From Trichopria drosophilae (taxonomy: Eukaryota; Arthropoda; Insecta; Hymenoptera; Diapriidae): DNA of 64,000 nucleotides. Shown here one piece after another: positions 47,901 to 61,100 of the stretch. Under the pieces are notes generated by a model. It was given only the letters and a program-made list of their open reading frames with translations. It was not told the DNA's origin and made no database searches. The position numbers and the translations under genes are program-made. Location of the stretch: positions 208,256,001 to 208,320,000 of the forward strand of contig CM059583.1 of the NCBI GenBank assembly GCA_030407085.1. Direction: 5' to 3'. How positions within the stretch are numbered: the stretch's first letter is position 1; each line of letters begins with the position of its first letter.

Positions 47901-50900
47901 AAGAACACAATTTTGTAGTCTAAATATGACAAATATTTTGTTCATGATCCACTTCTCACATGAGTTCACTTGTCAGATGTATATCATCTCCATGTGCTTA
48001 TCATATGACAAATCATGTGAGATATCATATAATGTATCATATGACAAATCATGTGACAAATCATATGACATATCATATGACATATATCAGAAGTCGGATA
48101 TAAAACAAAATAAAGGCTGTTTATTGCCTGATGAATATTTATATCCGATTATAGAACCCAATAAATTCAATTCATATGTCATATGATAGGTCATATGATG
48201 TCATAAGACAAATTCTCATATGACATGTCATATGATATGTCATATGAGAATTTGTCTTACAAAAATTGTCATGTGTTATGTCATATAACATGTCCTATGA
48301 TATATCATATGACATGTCATATGGTATGTCATATGAGAATTTGTCTTATGACATCATATGACCTATAATATGACATATGAATTGAATTTATTGGGTTCTA
48401 TAATCGGATATAAATATTCATCAGGCAATAAACAGCCTTTATTTTGTTTTATATCCGACTTCTGATATGATATGTCATATGATATGTCATATGATTTGTC
48501 ACATGATTTGTCATATGATACATCATATGATATGTCACATGATTTGTCATATGATACATCATATGATATGTCACATGATTTGTCATATGATAAGCACATG
48601 GAGATGATATACATCTGACAAGTGAACGCATGTGAGAAGTGGGTCATGAACAAAATTACTGTCACATTTAGACTGCAAAATTGTGTTCTGAAACCGGATA
48701 TAAAATCTAAATTCAATTCATATATTCTACGATATGTCATATGATGTCATAAGACAAATTCTCATATGACATGTCATATGATATATCATAGGACATGTTA
48801 TATGATATAACACATGACAATTTTCAGTAGGGCGATACTAACATTCGCGAGAAACTGATTATGGCCTTGTAATTTAATATAAGTACATTTAATAAGTACA
48901 CTAATAAGTGTGGGCAATGAAAAGAATAACAACTACAAGACGTAAACAACATACCTTAAGGATCGCAACAAGTTCGGATTTTGCATTTGATATGCGACCT
49001 CCCCAATCCAGATTTATTTTATACATATTTTGAATAGTTACTACCCACGTAGGAAAGTTTACTACAGACAGTTCTAAATCACTTAGTTTGGCCAGAAATT
49101 TGACTCAATCGAATAAAAGTGGGCAGAATTTGTACCAGGGGATATGTCCGAAATAAATACAAATTTGACATATATTGATATATTCTCAGTTAAAAGAAAT
49201 CAAAAACTATTATATAACAGTTGAGTAAAATATATAGCCTTTTTCTGTTACTTTTTAATTAAAAAATATCTTTAAAATTGTTTATATTAATCGAAGAAAT
49301 CAACAGTAATAATAATCCGAAACGGAAGATGGAGAACAAAAAAATTAATATACACAATAAAAAAATAATATTTACCAACAAGACATGCATATGTTTATGT
49401 TGACATGTCGGGCAGACGCCCGACAAAATATGTTCAGCACTGCAAAAAAAATATTGACAGTGAGGCGCAGTGAAACGGATATCCGGAATAGAAGAAAGTG
49501 TTAACGTGTTTTTGGACATTTTTGTTGATACACAAGGCTGCCAAAAATTGCGTAGCAATATTTTCGATTCTAATGCTACGTAATCTTTACAGAAAAATAC
49601 TCGACTATTATAGTCATGGAATTATCTGAAAAAAATCACTTCTTTGAAATAACTCGACTGCTTTTAATGATATTTTAACCTATGATGAATATTTCTACAA
49701 ACACAATTACAAGGAAAAAATGCCGATTACTTTGGTGTTTCGGGTCTACCTCATTTTGCTGTAGGTAGAGAACAATATTTCACACGAGAGAGATTCGCAG
49801 GTCTTTGAAAAAAAACGAACAATTTGACTATTTATACCTTACAAATCGATAAAAATGAATCCCGCAGTGAGCCTCTTAATGTCATAGAAATATGGATGAA
49901 CTAGAACATTATTATAATATCCGTTTTTCGACAATTCTCTGACATTTAAGGGATCCTCATGAGATCAATTTTTATCCAAACTTAATGTATAAGGAGTCAA
50001 TTTATTTTTGTTTTCAGCTCTAAAACTTCCATTTCGTTAAAAGTTCAGCGAATTATAGTGGATTACAGCGAATTTTTTCCACTTTATGTGGTTCCATAAC
50101 TAGAGAAATATTTATCTTACGTCAACATATCACAGATTTGAATAGTAGGGTTTAGAAGATATTTCTAATAAGCATATAATTGAAAAATGGTCATTTTTTT
50201 TTAAATTATCGTCTCTCTAATTCTACGCCTCAAGTTCAATTTTGGTATTATGCTATATGCTATTTTATTGAAAATATCACAGACAATTTAAATTTGTAAT
50301 ATTGCTTGTACACAGTTTTTGTACACCCTTAATTATATTTCATTATTCGACTTTTACCATGAACCCTTCTAATTTCCCGATAAATTTGTATTTATTACAT
50401 TCATCATTAGCACATAAAAATCCATTACATTTGTTTAGTAAACTTTGGTGTGCCGTAGTTCTATTTAGTTTCACCTACGCGTGTTTTCGGAAGTTCACGA
50501 AAACACTTATTTGTTGCAGACGGAAATGGGTATATAACCATTTACTTAGATGACGTGAATAGTGTCGGTTCCGATTACAGCGGAAGCCCTTGCTTATGTC
50601 GTGAGTAGAAAATAGTATTTACACTAAAATATCCCCATATGTTATTTAAGGAACATTAGAACATGCAAAGTATAACGCACAGTCTCTAGAAAGTAGTCAT
50701 CATTGAATTAAATTTCTCAAAATTGAAATCCAACAAAAAATCTAAAAATGGGAATCGGTTCCGAGAGACTACTGTACTTTTGCCATTGGGATGTTCGGCA
50801 GATATTATTGTTAATATAGTGTTCTTTTCGTATACAGGGTGGCTCATTTTAATCGACGCACCCGAATGTCTCTGTTGCTAAGCCGAATTAAAAAAAATGT

Positions 50901-53900
50901 TTAGACAAAAGTTATTCAGGACAAAGGGGCTCACATAACTATAATAACAACTTTGACCTTGGGGTACATTTTCAAGGTCATTTGAAGGACAAAGTTATTT
51001 TTTGAAATGGGAACTCCAATTTTTGATGCCAGATTCAGAAAGAGCGGCAAATTTCACGTCCGAAATGGTAGTTTATATATTTTTGGAATGATCTTAACTA
51101 TGTCTAATCAAGGTTAAATATGAAACATTCATCTAACAGCTGTTGTTTTCGAGCTTTCGAACTAACTGTAATAATAACTTTGACTTTTGGGAGTCAATTT
51201 CAAGGTCATTGGAAGGTCATTTTTGTTTAATGGGAACCCCTATTTTTGGTACCGGATTCGGAAAGAGAAGAAAATTTGAGGTCGAGAATGTTAGTCTACA
51301 CATCCGTTTTACGAGTCTCCTTTAAATGGTCAAATCTAGGTCAAATGTTGAAAAGTATCCCACAAGCTGTTTTTTTTCATGTTTTATTGTTTACTAGGCT
51401 TAGAAGCCGATGACTGGCTAGTAGAATCTTAACGTCAAATATGACAGTCATTTAGAAGCAGTTTAATTAAATAAAATATTCCACTTTTGTTCTTAATCTT
51501 ACTTTTAGCGTTACCCAGAAACGACGTGGACGTAGTAAGTTCTACTTCCTTCAGGGTGCTTGTTTAGCGTGAGTCCCTTTGTCTCTCACGTTTGGGGTGC
51601 TTGTTTAGCGTGAGTCCCCTTGCCTCTCACATTGTGGGTGCTTGTTTATAACAGATGTTCAAAATTACGTCCATTTGCTTCAAGACATAAATGTAAACGT
51701 CTTTGAAAGTGCTGAACTGTTTTGAGCAATGTCTCTCTGGGAATTGATGCACAAGCTTCATTGACACGATCTATCATGTTCTATCTGGTTGTTGGTCGTT
51801 CTTTGAGAACAGCATTTTTTAGGAAGCCCCATAAATAAAAATATGGAGATGTCATGTGTGGTGAATTAGGAGGCCAGTTAACTGGACCTCTTGTTCCTAT
51901 CCATCTCTCATTCTAATTTTCATTTACAAAGTCACGTACTTCGTGTGCAAAGTGTGATGGTGCACCATCTTGTTGGAGCCACATTCTTCGCCTTGTCATT
52001 AAATCAACATTTTCTAACATTCCTGGTAACTGATCTCTTAGTAACTCCAAATAGCTGTGTCTATCAACATTTCCGTCGAAAAAATAAGGACCAATCAAAT
52101 AACCATTTATTATGCCACACCATAAGGCTCCATCGATGTTGGTGGTCTACAGCTCTGTGCCAGTGTGGGTTTTGATCCGACCAATAATGACAATTGTGCC
52201 TGTTAAGCATTCCATCACTGTTAATCTTTGACTCGTCAGAAAACATTACATATCTAAAAAACTCTGGATCTTCGTCTATTATCCTTAAAGCCCATCTGCA
52301 GAATTCAATTAGCATTTAAACATGATTTGGCCTTAATTCATGAACTAAATGGATGTGGTAGGCAAGATATCTGAGATTTTTTAGAATTCTTAGAGCCGTT
52401 GCTCTTGGTATGCCAATTTCTCGTTCAATCTGACGGCTGCTAATATGAGGATCCATATGAACAGCTGCTAAGACAGTCAAGACACGAACATCATTTTCAT
52501 CGTAATCGCGAAGTCTGCGCTGGCGAGCGAGGCGTCCATCACGAGCTCTTCTAGTTAATCTTTGTTCTATCATTAGGGTGTCTCCTATTTGGAAATTGTT
52601 GAGCGTCGCCTTTCCGCTAAACGATAATTATTATTGCATTACCCCAAAACATATCTTATAAACATAATCATATTTAACCTTGATTAGACCTAGTTAAGGT
52701 TTTCCAAAAATTTATAAACTACCATTTCGGACGTGAAACTTGCCGGTCTTTCTGAATCTGGCATAAAAAATTGGAATTCCCATTTAAAAAAATAACTTTG
52801 TCCTTCAAATGACCTTGAAAATGTACCCCAAGGTCAAAGTTGCTATTATAGTTATGTGAGCCCCTTTGTCCTGAATAACTTTTGTCCAAAAATTTTTTTT
52901 TAGTTCGGCTTAGCAACAGAGATATTCGGGGGCGTCGATTAAAATGAGCCACCCTGTATAATACATTCGAGATACTTCTTCCGCTATATAATATAAAACA
53001 TTAACGTCATCGAAAAATGTCTCTTTCTGTTTGTTAGATAATATTGATGATCAGGACTACCAGAGTACCAGGTCACACCAAGGTGATATAACAATACATT
53101 AAATATCTGACAATTTTGTATTTGCAATTCAAGTTATATATACGCATAAAATAGCATCGTAATTGGCATAGGTGCAAATTTTTTAGCTACATTTTTAATA
53201 ATGACTAATTATGAATGGATTTTCTTATTTCATATTGGTAACTAATCGGTATTCGTTACCTATAACAGTGGAATAGATATGAGGTGCGGTTCAAAAACCC
53301 CAGAAATAAAAAAGCCCACAGTCGTAAAGCCGACAACCGAAATGACGGCAGTAAAAAAGCCGACACACAAAAATATACACGCATCAACAAACGGATAGTA
53401 TTTTGTTGAAGTGTTGGTTTTTTTTCTGTTGGCTTTCAATTGTCGGTTTTTTTGACCTTTCGACCTTTCGATTTGTCTGTTTTTTGATCCGCACCCATAT
53501 GGTACTGTACTGTTATTTAGTCCCAATCACTTCAAAAAAGGAAAATTATTTAGACGACGAAGTAGTTCTTCTATACACTACTATAATAATTTCTGTTTTA
53601 CGTGTATATAGTAAAAAACTGGCTGTTTACAAATTTTTTTCTATTTTTTGTGGCTGTAAATCGGAAGTACAAAAGAAATATTATTGTTTTTATTTTCATT
53701 TCTTCGTTACAGGACCGTATATCTCAAAAATTATTTATTTAATTTCAAGTTGCTTTTGCAACAAATACTGTTATTGTTTTACGTGTATTATTATTAAATA
53801 CGACATATATTCATATACAAGAGCTATCATATCAATGTAGATACTTCCACCTTAAAAGATGTGTTTGTATTGCATAGTTTGTACATGAGCAACGTAAAAT

Positions 53901-54035
53901 GCATCACTAATATAGAATAATACAATTTTCTGCATTGTAGATACATTTGAAGAATCTGGATGCCCGATTAAACTAACTGTGGTTGGAACGAACGCGGTAC
54001 CAGAAATAGTGCGAGCACTGAATGATGCAATGTAA
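44975..54035 (+). CDS. Spliced gene of unknown function (3' exons)
   Basis: Five exons bounded by AG and GT join without breaking the frame: 44975-45064 (WKLTKFKNQTRIKIT...), 46921-46958 (SQSGKSLEECDK), 50520-50600 (GNGYITIYLDDVNSVG...CLC), 53038-53082 (NIDDQDYQSTRSHQ) and 53941-54035, which ends KLTVVGTNAVPEIVRALNDAM and stop. Exons 3, 4 and the last are all phase 1 at their inner borders, so the 45-base exon 4 could be skipped without frameshift. An internal ATG in exon 1 would give about 90 aa (77 without exon 4); otherwise the gene extends further 5'. I recognise no domain. The introns hold a 1.19-kb palindrome, a dead transposon and a foldback MITE. The reading rests on splice phase and composition only. 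Confidence 0.5.
45070..46915. other. Intron-like AT-rich sequence with a GC-richer patch
   Basis: Most of this looks like intron of the unknown gene. A short GC-richer patch at about 46090-46200 could be a promoter or untranslated exon, but no coding frame supports it. Confidence 0.3.
47702..48890. repeat. Giant palindrome (1.19 kb) built of TCATATGA units
   Basis: The left arm begins AAATGTACTTATATTAAATT and the right arm ends in its complement. The halves correspond along nearly 600 bases each, with the centre near 48296. Much of it is made of about 10-base units such as TCATATGACA and TCATATGATA, each itself palindromic (CATATG). Blocks of unique sequence (GGCTGTTTATTGCCTGATGA, GAGATGATATACATC) occur once per arm in opposite orientation. 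It lies in an intron of the unknown gene. Open frames on both strands (47926-48186 plus, 48363-48740 minus) give the same SYDKSCDISYD-like peptide because of the symmetry and are not taken as genes. Confidence 0.85.
48955..49103 (-). CDS. Possible isolated minus-strand exon
   Basis: The minus strand reads KFLAKLSDLELSVVNFPTW and continues to GGRISNAKSELVAILK. It ends at a good donor (CTTAAG|GTATGT) and is preceded by a pyrimidine-rich tract and AG. The composition looks like real protein, but I found no phase-compatible partner exon and no known domain. It may belong to a gene inside the introns of the plus-strand gene or to a transposon. Confidence 0.3.
50835..52956. mobile_element. Tc1/mariner-type transposon with about 300-bp terminal inverted repeats
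   Basis: The ends CAGGGTGGCTCATTTTAATC and their complement are flanked by TA. The inverted repeats run for about 290 bases (GGTACATTTTCAAGGTCATT, ACCATTTCGGACGTGAAA and complements). A diverged second copy of part of the left repeat lies at about 51150-51360, with GTCAATTTCAAGGTCATT. A 49-base direct duplication (GTGCTTGTTTAGCGTGAGTC) lies at 51557-51650. The element holds a broken transposase on the minus strand. Confidence 0.85.
51646..52573 (-). pseudogene. Inactivated Tc1/mariner-type transposase
   Basis: The reading starts MIEQRLTRRARDGRLARQRR and passes a helix-turn-helix region (SSRQIEREIGIPRATALRIL). It then shows the first catalytic-core block (VMFSDESKINSDG), a second (WLQQDGAPSHFA) and a third (WPPNSPHMTSPYFYLWGFLK). 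It resembles the Tc3-like transposases common in ants and other insects. It is broken by an in-frame stop at 52316-52318, a frameshift near 52100, a stop at 51913-51915 and another stop near 51785. In the third block the expected acidic residue (LDFFLW in relatives) is replaced by Tyr (PYFYLW), so even the intact region would lack a catalytic residue. Confidence 0.85.
53283..53495. mobile_element. Palindromic MITE with GGTGCGG ends (213 bp)
   Basis: The left end GGTGCGGTTCAAAAAC pairs with the right end TTTTTTGATCCGCACC. The interior is a series of AAAAAAGCC / GGCTTT inverted words. It is closely related to the decayed foldback at 1735-1925. Open frames across it are repeat artefacts. Confidence 0.7.
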
Positions 54036-55175
54036 TAACAAAAGTATTTTTAATTCTGAAATCCAATGGCAACAAAATATTTCGGAGCCAACAAATGACT
54101 TCTCTTTTAAACATCGAAAGTCGAAAAGAATCTGATTCTTATTGGAGAGGGTGGAAGAGCGGAGGGGATGAATACTTAAAGGTCGACTTTAAAAATTTTT
54201 CTTTTATAGCTCGTACAGGCTTACACGTATGTACGCATGTATGAATGCTTATAGGGGCCGATCAGCATCATTTTTAACCAAGCATCCTGAATGGAAAAAT
54301 CGAGAAAGAAAATTATGCTATTTACCAATTTAAATGTACATAAACGCTATTTTTTTTCATTTTCAAATATTGTTTTCTCATATTTGGAGCGCAATATGCT
54401 ATTTTGCACATATATCGTGGGAGGAAAAAAGCACTTTCTCTCCCTAGGAAGGTAAATAAATATATCCGAGAGCAAAATCTTCGCTCGGAAGTTAAACTCG
54501 TACCCATAGATTAACTCCTTTTTTGGTTCCTAGTTGCACAATTCACTATTTCCAAACTTTTTGTGTACCGTCTAAAATATAAGGCTTGTTTTTTTATAAG
54601 AGAAATTTATATGTCTTAATTAAATAAATTATTACACGGTAATACATAATGATGTCAATTTTTATGAAAACCATTCAAGTCCATTTCTTTATATATTTTA
54701 GAAAGCATTCATTTTAAAACGCTTAAATTTTCTAATATATTACGGAAATAATGTTTAGCTCGAAAATATTCTGCTTTCTTTCATATTTTAGCCATTATTA
54801 GGCTTTTGTTTCTTCCTTAAAACTTTATATTGGGCATTTGGTAGGTGTTTTTTGTAACAGAATCCGGAACTCACAAAGCATATTACTATAATACACTATA
54901 ATAAACACATACATTGAAGATTAAAAGCAAATTGCTTTTACGGAATTTAACAATAGAATTCAGATGAATTGAAAATCTGAATATTTTTTAATCGATTTTC
55001 GTCTGCTCATATAAAATAATTCTATTATATGCGGATATGAAATTATCATTTAAATTCTGGTATAGGAATAAATATGAAAATAGAAAAATAGAAACTAATA
55101 AATTACTTTTATTACATCGTTATTAATATTAATAAATTTAATAAGAAATATAATAAAATATATTAACATTTTTAG
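54036..55175. other. Short intergenic gap between the two unknown genes
   Basis: AT-rich with no clear repeat. If the exon beginning at 55176 is preceded by a non-coding first exon, that exon and the promoter should lie here. Confidence 0.3.
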
Positions 55176-55176
55176 C

Positions 55177-58100
55177 ATGGAGGAACCCGACCGCAGCCAT
55201 TCATATGCCGGTGACAGGCGCAGTAAAATTCTTCTTCTTTTCGGTTTAAAATTAGAAAAAATTATAGATTTTGATCTCATATATATGTTTCCAGATCAAG
55301 AATTGTACGGTACATACCATGCTCAAGAAAACGATGTAGTGCAAGTGAATGATTTTGATTCAATAATTCCAACACCTAATACTCCACAAGGTATGTTGTG
55401 AACATTGCTCATTTTTTTCACATTAAAATAAAATAAACGATGTGAATTATTGTGTTTAACTGTAAAAGAGTTGAAGGGAAAAAATGGCCCTCCATGGTAC
55501 TGGCGACCTTAACCTTGAACACGATTATCAAGGTCATTTGAAAGTATCGGTGGTTTATTTCAAGGAGAACCACTAATTTTGATGCTGAAATCTGGTATCG
55601 GGTAGACGTAGGAGCTGCTACTTTTTTTTAAATCGTTTCTTTGGTATAATAAATATTTTGTAGGTGTCGTTTTCAGAACGAGCGATGTTATCTGCAAAAT
55701 CAGCTATGCTCGTTTTTTCAAGGTCATTTCAAGGTTGAAATTGTTATTTTTCTACAGATCACTAAAAATTTACTCTAATGGAGAAATTTACCATTTGAAG
55801 GTCATTCTTGATTTTATCATCAATATCCACAGGGTTATTTCACGGGCATATTTTGATTCTATCCGAGGGAAATTTCATTTTAAACCCTGGATGTAAAAAG
55901 TACTATTAAATCCATATTTAATACATAATATATTAATACGTATTATATAAATGGTACATAAACATAGAAGAGCGATTAATATTTTTAAATATGACATTTT
56001 ATTAATCTGCTTCCAAAATTAATTTGCAGTTCCTCAGCGAGTTTTATCACCTAATATCGTCATTCGTAAAATACCTCGGTTAGTATAAACGATTATTAGA
56101 AAAATAATCCCAAATTGCAATCGTGAGTAGTTAGTAAATTAAGGTTATCGTTGCATTTACAGAAGTTCTCCGAATGACACTCACAAAACGGCCGGTAATC
56201 TATTATTTTCGTATGAACAAAGAGGATTATTACAGTAAAGTATAATTTAGCATGCATTAAGTATGTAATAATCACAATCAATTTTCAGTTCCAGTTTCGA
56301 AAACGCCTGGAATTGCAGCTGGAATATCTCGGTAAAATCAAAATTGATTGGAAATTTTCTGTCTTTTTACTGCGTCGATGCGAATGTTATCAGCTTAAGC
56401 TATATTTTATGTTTTGTAGAACGGTGCAAGGTGTTACACGTACAAGTAGAGGTATATTTATTTTGGCTACAGCAATTAACAAAAATAGAAACAATATTAG
56501 TTTTAGTAAACACACCGACATACGTTAAATAAATTATTTGTATAGAAATTATATTATTGTACTAATAAGGGATATTGTAAAATATACCACATAATAATTA
56601 TTTTTACTATGACAAGATTTTGTTTTTGTTTGTATTACATCTTTTTTTGAGGATTTTTTGATGATTATTTGTAAAAATGCGGTATATTTGAGGTTATGTA
56701 CTATACTGTATATTTATCGGTAGGAAAAGAGTAAACAAATTATTGTTTTTTTTTACTATAGCTCATTTAACTTTTTTTCGTCGCTGTAGTTTCTCTGCAT
56801 ATGCCGTAGGATTCTGTATTTGTATGCGCGATTAATAATTTTATGTTAAACAGATGGAAACTTTCCTTACCACGGATCTTTATTTCGGCAGCAAAGCAAG
56901 CCGCTACAAGGAGAGAGGTATTTTTTTATTACATTGGATTTTCATGTAATCATTAAAAGTTAATTATAATAATGCTATATATGGTAAGAGGTATAACTAG
57001 ACCTTACAGTTTAAAAACGATCTTTATACCCCAAAATTCATACCGTTAAATCTGTATTTCGATCCACAGGTATCAGTGTCGGCTCAATGCAACATGTTTT
57101 TAATACTCGTCGATCATGATCAAAAAGAGACGAAATTATATATGAATAATTTTTTACGTAATTCTTTTAACGAAAATATTATAGATACTTGTCACTTATC
57201 AATGATCTTATACAAGCAGCATTAACTTTCGCCATACGTTATAATCATTTACTTATACACTAAGAAGGGGTTTTTCAATGTATGTGGAGTAACCATATAA
57301 AGTAACGAGTACTTTGGTAGATGTTTCTGTAGATGTTCACCCCTTTACCGATTTAAAACGGCGAGTGCGAATCCGATATTAGTTCAAAATGATGGAGCCA
57401 ATGTGTATGGGGAATTATTTTTTCTCAACTGCGCCAATATGTTTGTTAATTTTTAATGGAGATGAATAAAAAATAATTTTTATGATGTTGCACAATTGAA
57501 CTGGGAAACGATATTTTATTGTGATCATCTGCGAGCGAAGAGCAAGAAATTGATCTTTCGCACACATAAATACAACGTTCTTATCTGTATTCTTAATTTC
57601 TGCTGTATATATAAATTTAGGATAGCGCATAGTCTTTAAGGACATAATTTACGGAAGTAATTATACCAAAAAAACGTAATATGTTAGAAATTGTTATAAT
57701 AACAAACCATTGCAAGTATTAGGAAACTTCAGTTTGGACTAAAAAAAACGAGTAGCAATTTTAATGAACTTGCGTGAAAGTTTTTGCCCACAATCTTGAT
57801 GTCGAATTTGAACTCGGCGAACCCATATTTTTTGGAAGGAATACGTAAAATATCACATAGCATCACGTGAGGCACTACTGTCCAACCGGACTTCTTAGGG
57901 TTAATTTATGAATTGTTAATCAACAAACAAATCCATCGAAAACGAGATCAACTATTCTTATAGTGCAATAAATTGTGAGCATTTAAAAAAAGTTCTTAAA
58001 TAAAAGGGGAGGGGGTATGCCACAACTATTAACAATCCCCGCGATGTACGATAAAAATGGCCCGAATAACCTCAAAAAATAAGCAATGGAAAAAACAGCT

Positions 58101-61100
58101 GATGAAAAAAAAACAACCCGGGAGAAAAGCCCTGAAATGAGAATATATCGAAAATGAATCTAGGAAAAACTCCCACAAACAGCAGAGCTCGGGCCATTGC
58201 CTCGCACTTAGATCTGATGGTATATTAGATGATGCATAATTAGGGCCAGTTACTTCGGAGACAAAATTAACTATAAAGGCTACCAAGGTCTAAGAAGTAA
58301 AAGAGTTTAGGCAGGTTTTGAAGTGGTCGGGTTATGATAGTTTTTCCGGAAGGGGTGTCCAGTGGGTGGAGCGACAGGTCGACAAACACGCTTAGAAGTA
58401 AACTAAACTAAATACCCCTCACCACAATCAACTAATCTAGCATTAACTAAAAATAACGTCGAAGGGACAGTTTTTAACCCTAAATCGCCAAGTCGATAAA
58501 TGAACCTGAATATAGATGCAATCTCTTAATGAAAATAAATGTTTAAGGGGGTCTTGTTATTCGTTGTTTCAAGAGCTACGAGTATACTGCAGTATTTTGT
58601 ATAAAATGATTTTGTATGTTTGTTAAAGTTAAAAAAAAAGCGAATGTTTCAACAAAATTGAACTTTGACCTTGAATTTGAAGGTCAACAATCAACTTTCA
58701 ATACACCCAACTATTTTTCCTCCATTCACAATCACATAAGCTTTAAAATGCCTTTTCATATGTTTAGCTATGTTTTCTGGATCACGAGATATTCACATTT
58801 CTTATATAGTGCAACGCGCTTGCGATTTTTTACATTGACCAGGCGTTCGCATATATCCCACAAATGATTGATAGAGTTTATTACGCCGGGAACGTAATGT
58901 CCATAGGAAAAAAGGCATTGCGATATGGTTTTATACACCTATTTTCCATTTACGAAGTAGAAAATCCGTGAATAAAGTTTTTGGAAATTCCGGCATTATC
59001 CACATCCATAAAATCCGAGCAAGAAAACAATGAAATTAACAATATAAATTTATGTTAAACAGAAGCAATGTTTTTCTTTTGTGAATTTTAAATATCAATT
59101 TCCTTCTATGTTAAAGGTTTCCACAACGACCTTTACCACCTGCTTCCGATATTATTAATGGTCAAAAGAAGAGAGTGCGCAGACATTTGACTTATTCTGA
59201 TGGTAAACAGAAATATTTTATTTTATACATTATTTAACAGTTGTATAGAGCGGTTTAGGCTAAAATTCACAGTGACAAATAAAACAGCAGTTACGAAAGA
59301 TTCCCAAGTTCAAAATTTAATGTAGTTTTTAATGTGGTGCGCACAGGTTACTGCACTTTCTATAAACAAATACAGTCTGAAGGCGTGTCCTCTCCCCTGC
59401 ATGCATTTGAAGCATTTTCAGAATCACGGAATCTAATTTTAGGAACCCGTACAGGCTAGGGTAGGTTAATTGAATGGACACTTCGACACTTGGACAGTGG
59501 ACACATTTATTATGTTTTGTTTTGTCGCAATGTCTTGAGAGTGCTTGTATTGTGTGTTAACCCATTAACGCCTGAAATGGCATTTTTTATACTTCATTTT
59601 CAATCAAGTATTTCGTATCAAAATCGAAGTTGAAAACAATTGAAAGGTACATATCCTATTGTTTTCGAGGTCGCTCTTCAACATTCCGAGGTCAAAATTG
59701 AGTTTCAGCCATCAGGAATTCCCATATGGCGCCGAATTTTTAAAAAAATTCAAAAAAATTGGGAATTATTTGTTCCTATCAATTTTTGTCGAGCTATTAG
59801 AATATTGAAATTCAATTGGAACCGTGCATAATGGTGCATAAAATAGTTGAATTTTAAGAAAAAATTTTACTTTTGTACCCTACATCATTGTAACGACCTC
59901 AAAATGGCGTCAACAATGAACATTTCTTTGAAAAATTTCTGGACGCTCTAACTCAAAAACTACCAACTTTAAAAAAAAGGCCTAGAATGAAAAGTTCTTA
60001 AAATTAATCGAGAAATATAGTGGAATTTTTTCAGATTTTTGTTATGACATATCGAGAAATTTTTTTCCGAATTATAATTTATCTATGAAAAATTCTGAAA
60101 AAAATTTGGTGTATTTACTTATGAATTCTGCGAGTTTTTTGTTTGCAATTTTCTTCAAAAGCTGATAGTTTTTGGGGGGAAAAATTCTAAACTATAATAT
60201 CTCAAATTCATTTCCTCGAAAACTATCAACTTTTCGAAAAAATGACAAACAACAAATAACTCTTAGAATTCATCAGAGAATACACGAAATTTTTAGCAGA
60301 ATTTTTTGTAAATAAATTACAATGTTGAAAAAAACGTTGAAAAAAAAATTTCTCAAAATGTCATCAAAAAATTTTGCAAAAATTCCACTATATCGTTTGA
60401 TAAATTTTAAGAACTTTTCATTCTAGGCATGTTTTTTTAAAGTTGGTAGTTTATGAGTTCTCAAAGAAATTTTCATTGTTGACGCCATTTTGAGGTCGTT
60501 AGAATGATGTAGGGTATAAAAGTAAAATTTTTTCTTAAAATTCAACTATTTTATGCACCATTATACTAGGTTTCAATAAAATTCCAATATTCTAATAGCT
60601 CGAAAAAAATTGATAAGAATAAAAAATTCCCAATTTTTTGGAAATTGTTTTCATATTCGGCGCCATATTGGAATTTCTGATGACTAAAAGTCAATTTTGA
60701 CCTCGGAATCTTGAAGAGCGACCTCGAAAACAGTAGGATACGTACCTCTCAATTGTTTTAACTTTGATTTTGATACGATATACTTGATTGAAAATGAAGT
60801 ATAAAAATTGTCATTTCAGGCGTTAATAGGTTAACTATATAATATAACGTTTATTTTTTCTCAGTCATTTTTGCAATAGCTCACTCTTTCGGTGGTCATT
60901 TCTTCAGAGATTCGATTTTTTCACAATTTCACAAGTTGTAATGCCTCTCGTTAAGTTAGAAACATTAAAAAAATGCTTGGTTCCAAAGAAGAGCTGTTTT
61001 CGTGACCATTTCAATAATCCCTACATTTGGAATAAAAGAGTTGATTAAATATATAATTATCATAAAAGTCGTAGTGTTTTTCTTATAAATTACGGAAAAT

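Noticed and set aside
47926..48740. Open frames on both strands giving SYDKSCDISYD-like repeat proteins
   Set aside because: They are products of the palindromic TCATATGA repeat; the same peptide arises from both arms, with no splice or start context.
49396..49430. Perfect hairpin TGTCGGGC-AGAC-GCCCGACA
   Set aside because: Stem of 8 pairs only, no terminator, miRNA or riboswitch context.
49388..49451. Minus-strand frame with GVCPTCQHKHMH as a possible zinc-finger exon
   Set aside because: Acceptor and donor exist, but the phase does not fit the candidate exon at 48955-49103 and no full zinc-binding domain is present.
53403..53840. 145-codon plus-strand frame rich in Phe and Cys
   Set aside because: Begins inside a palindromic MITE and continues through AT-rich DNA; composition is that of translated T-rich sequence.
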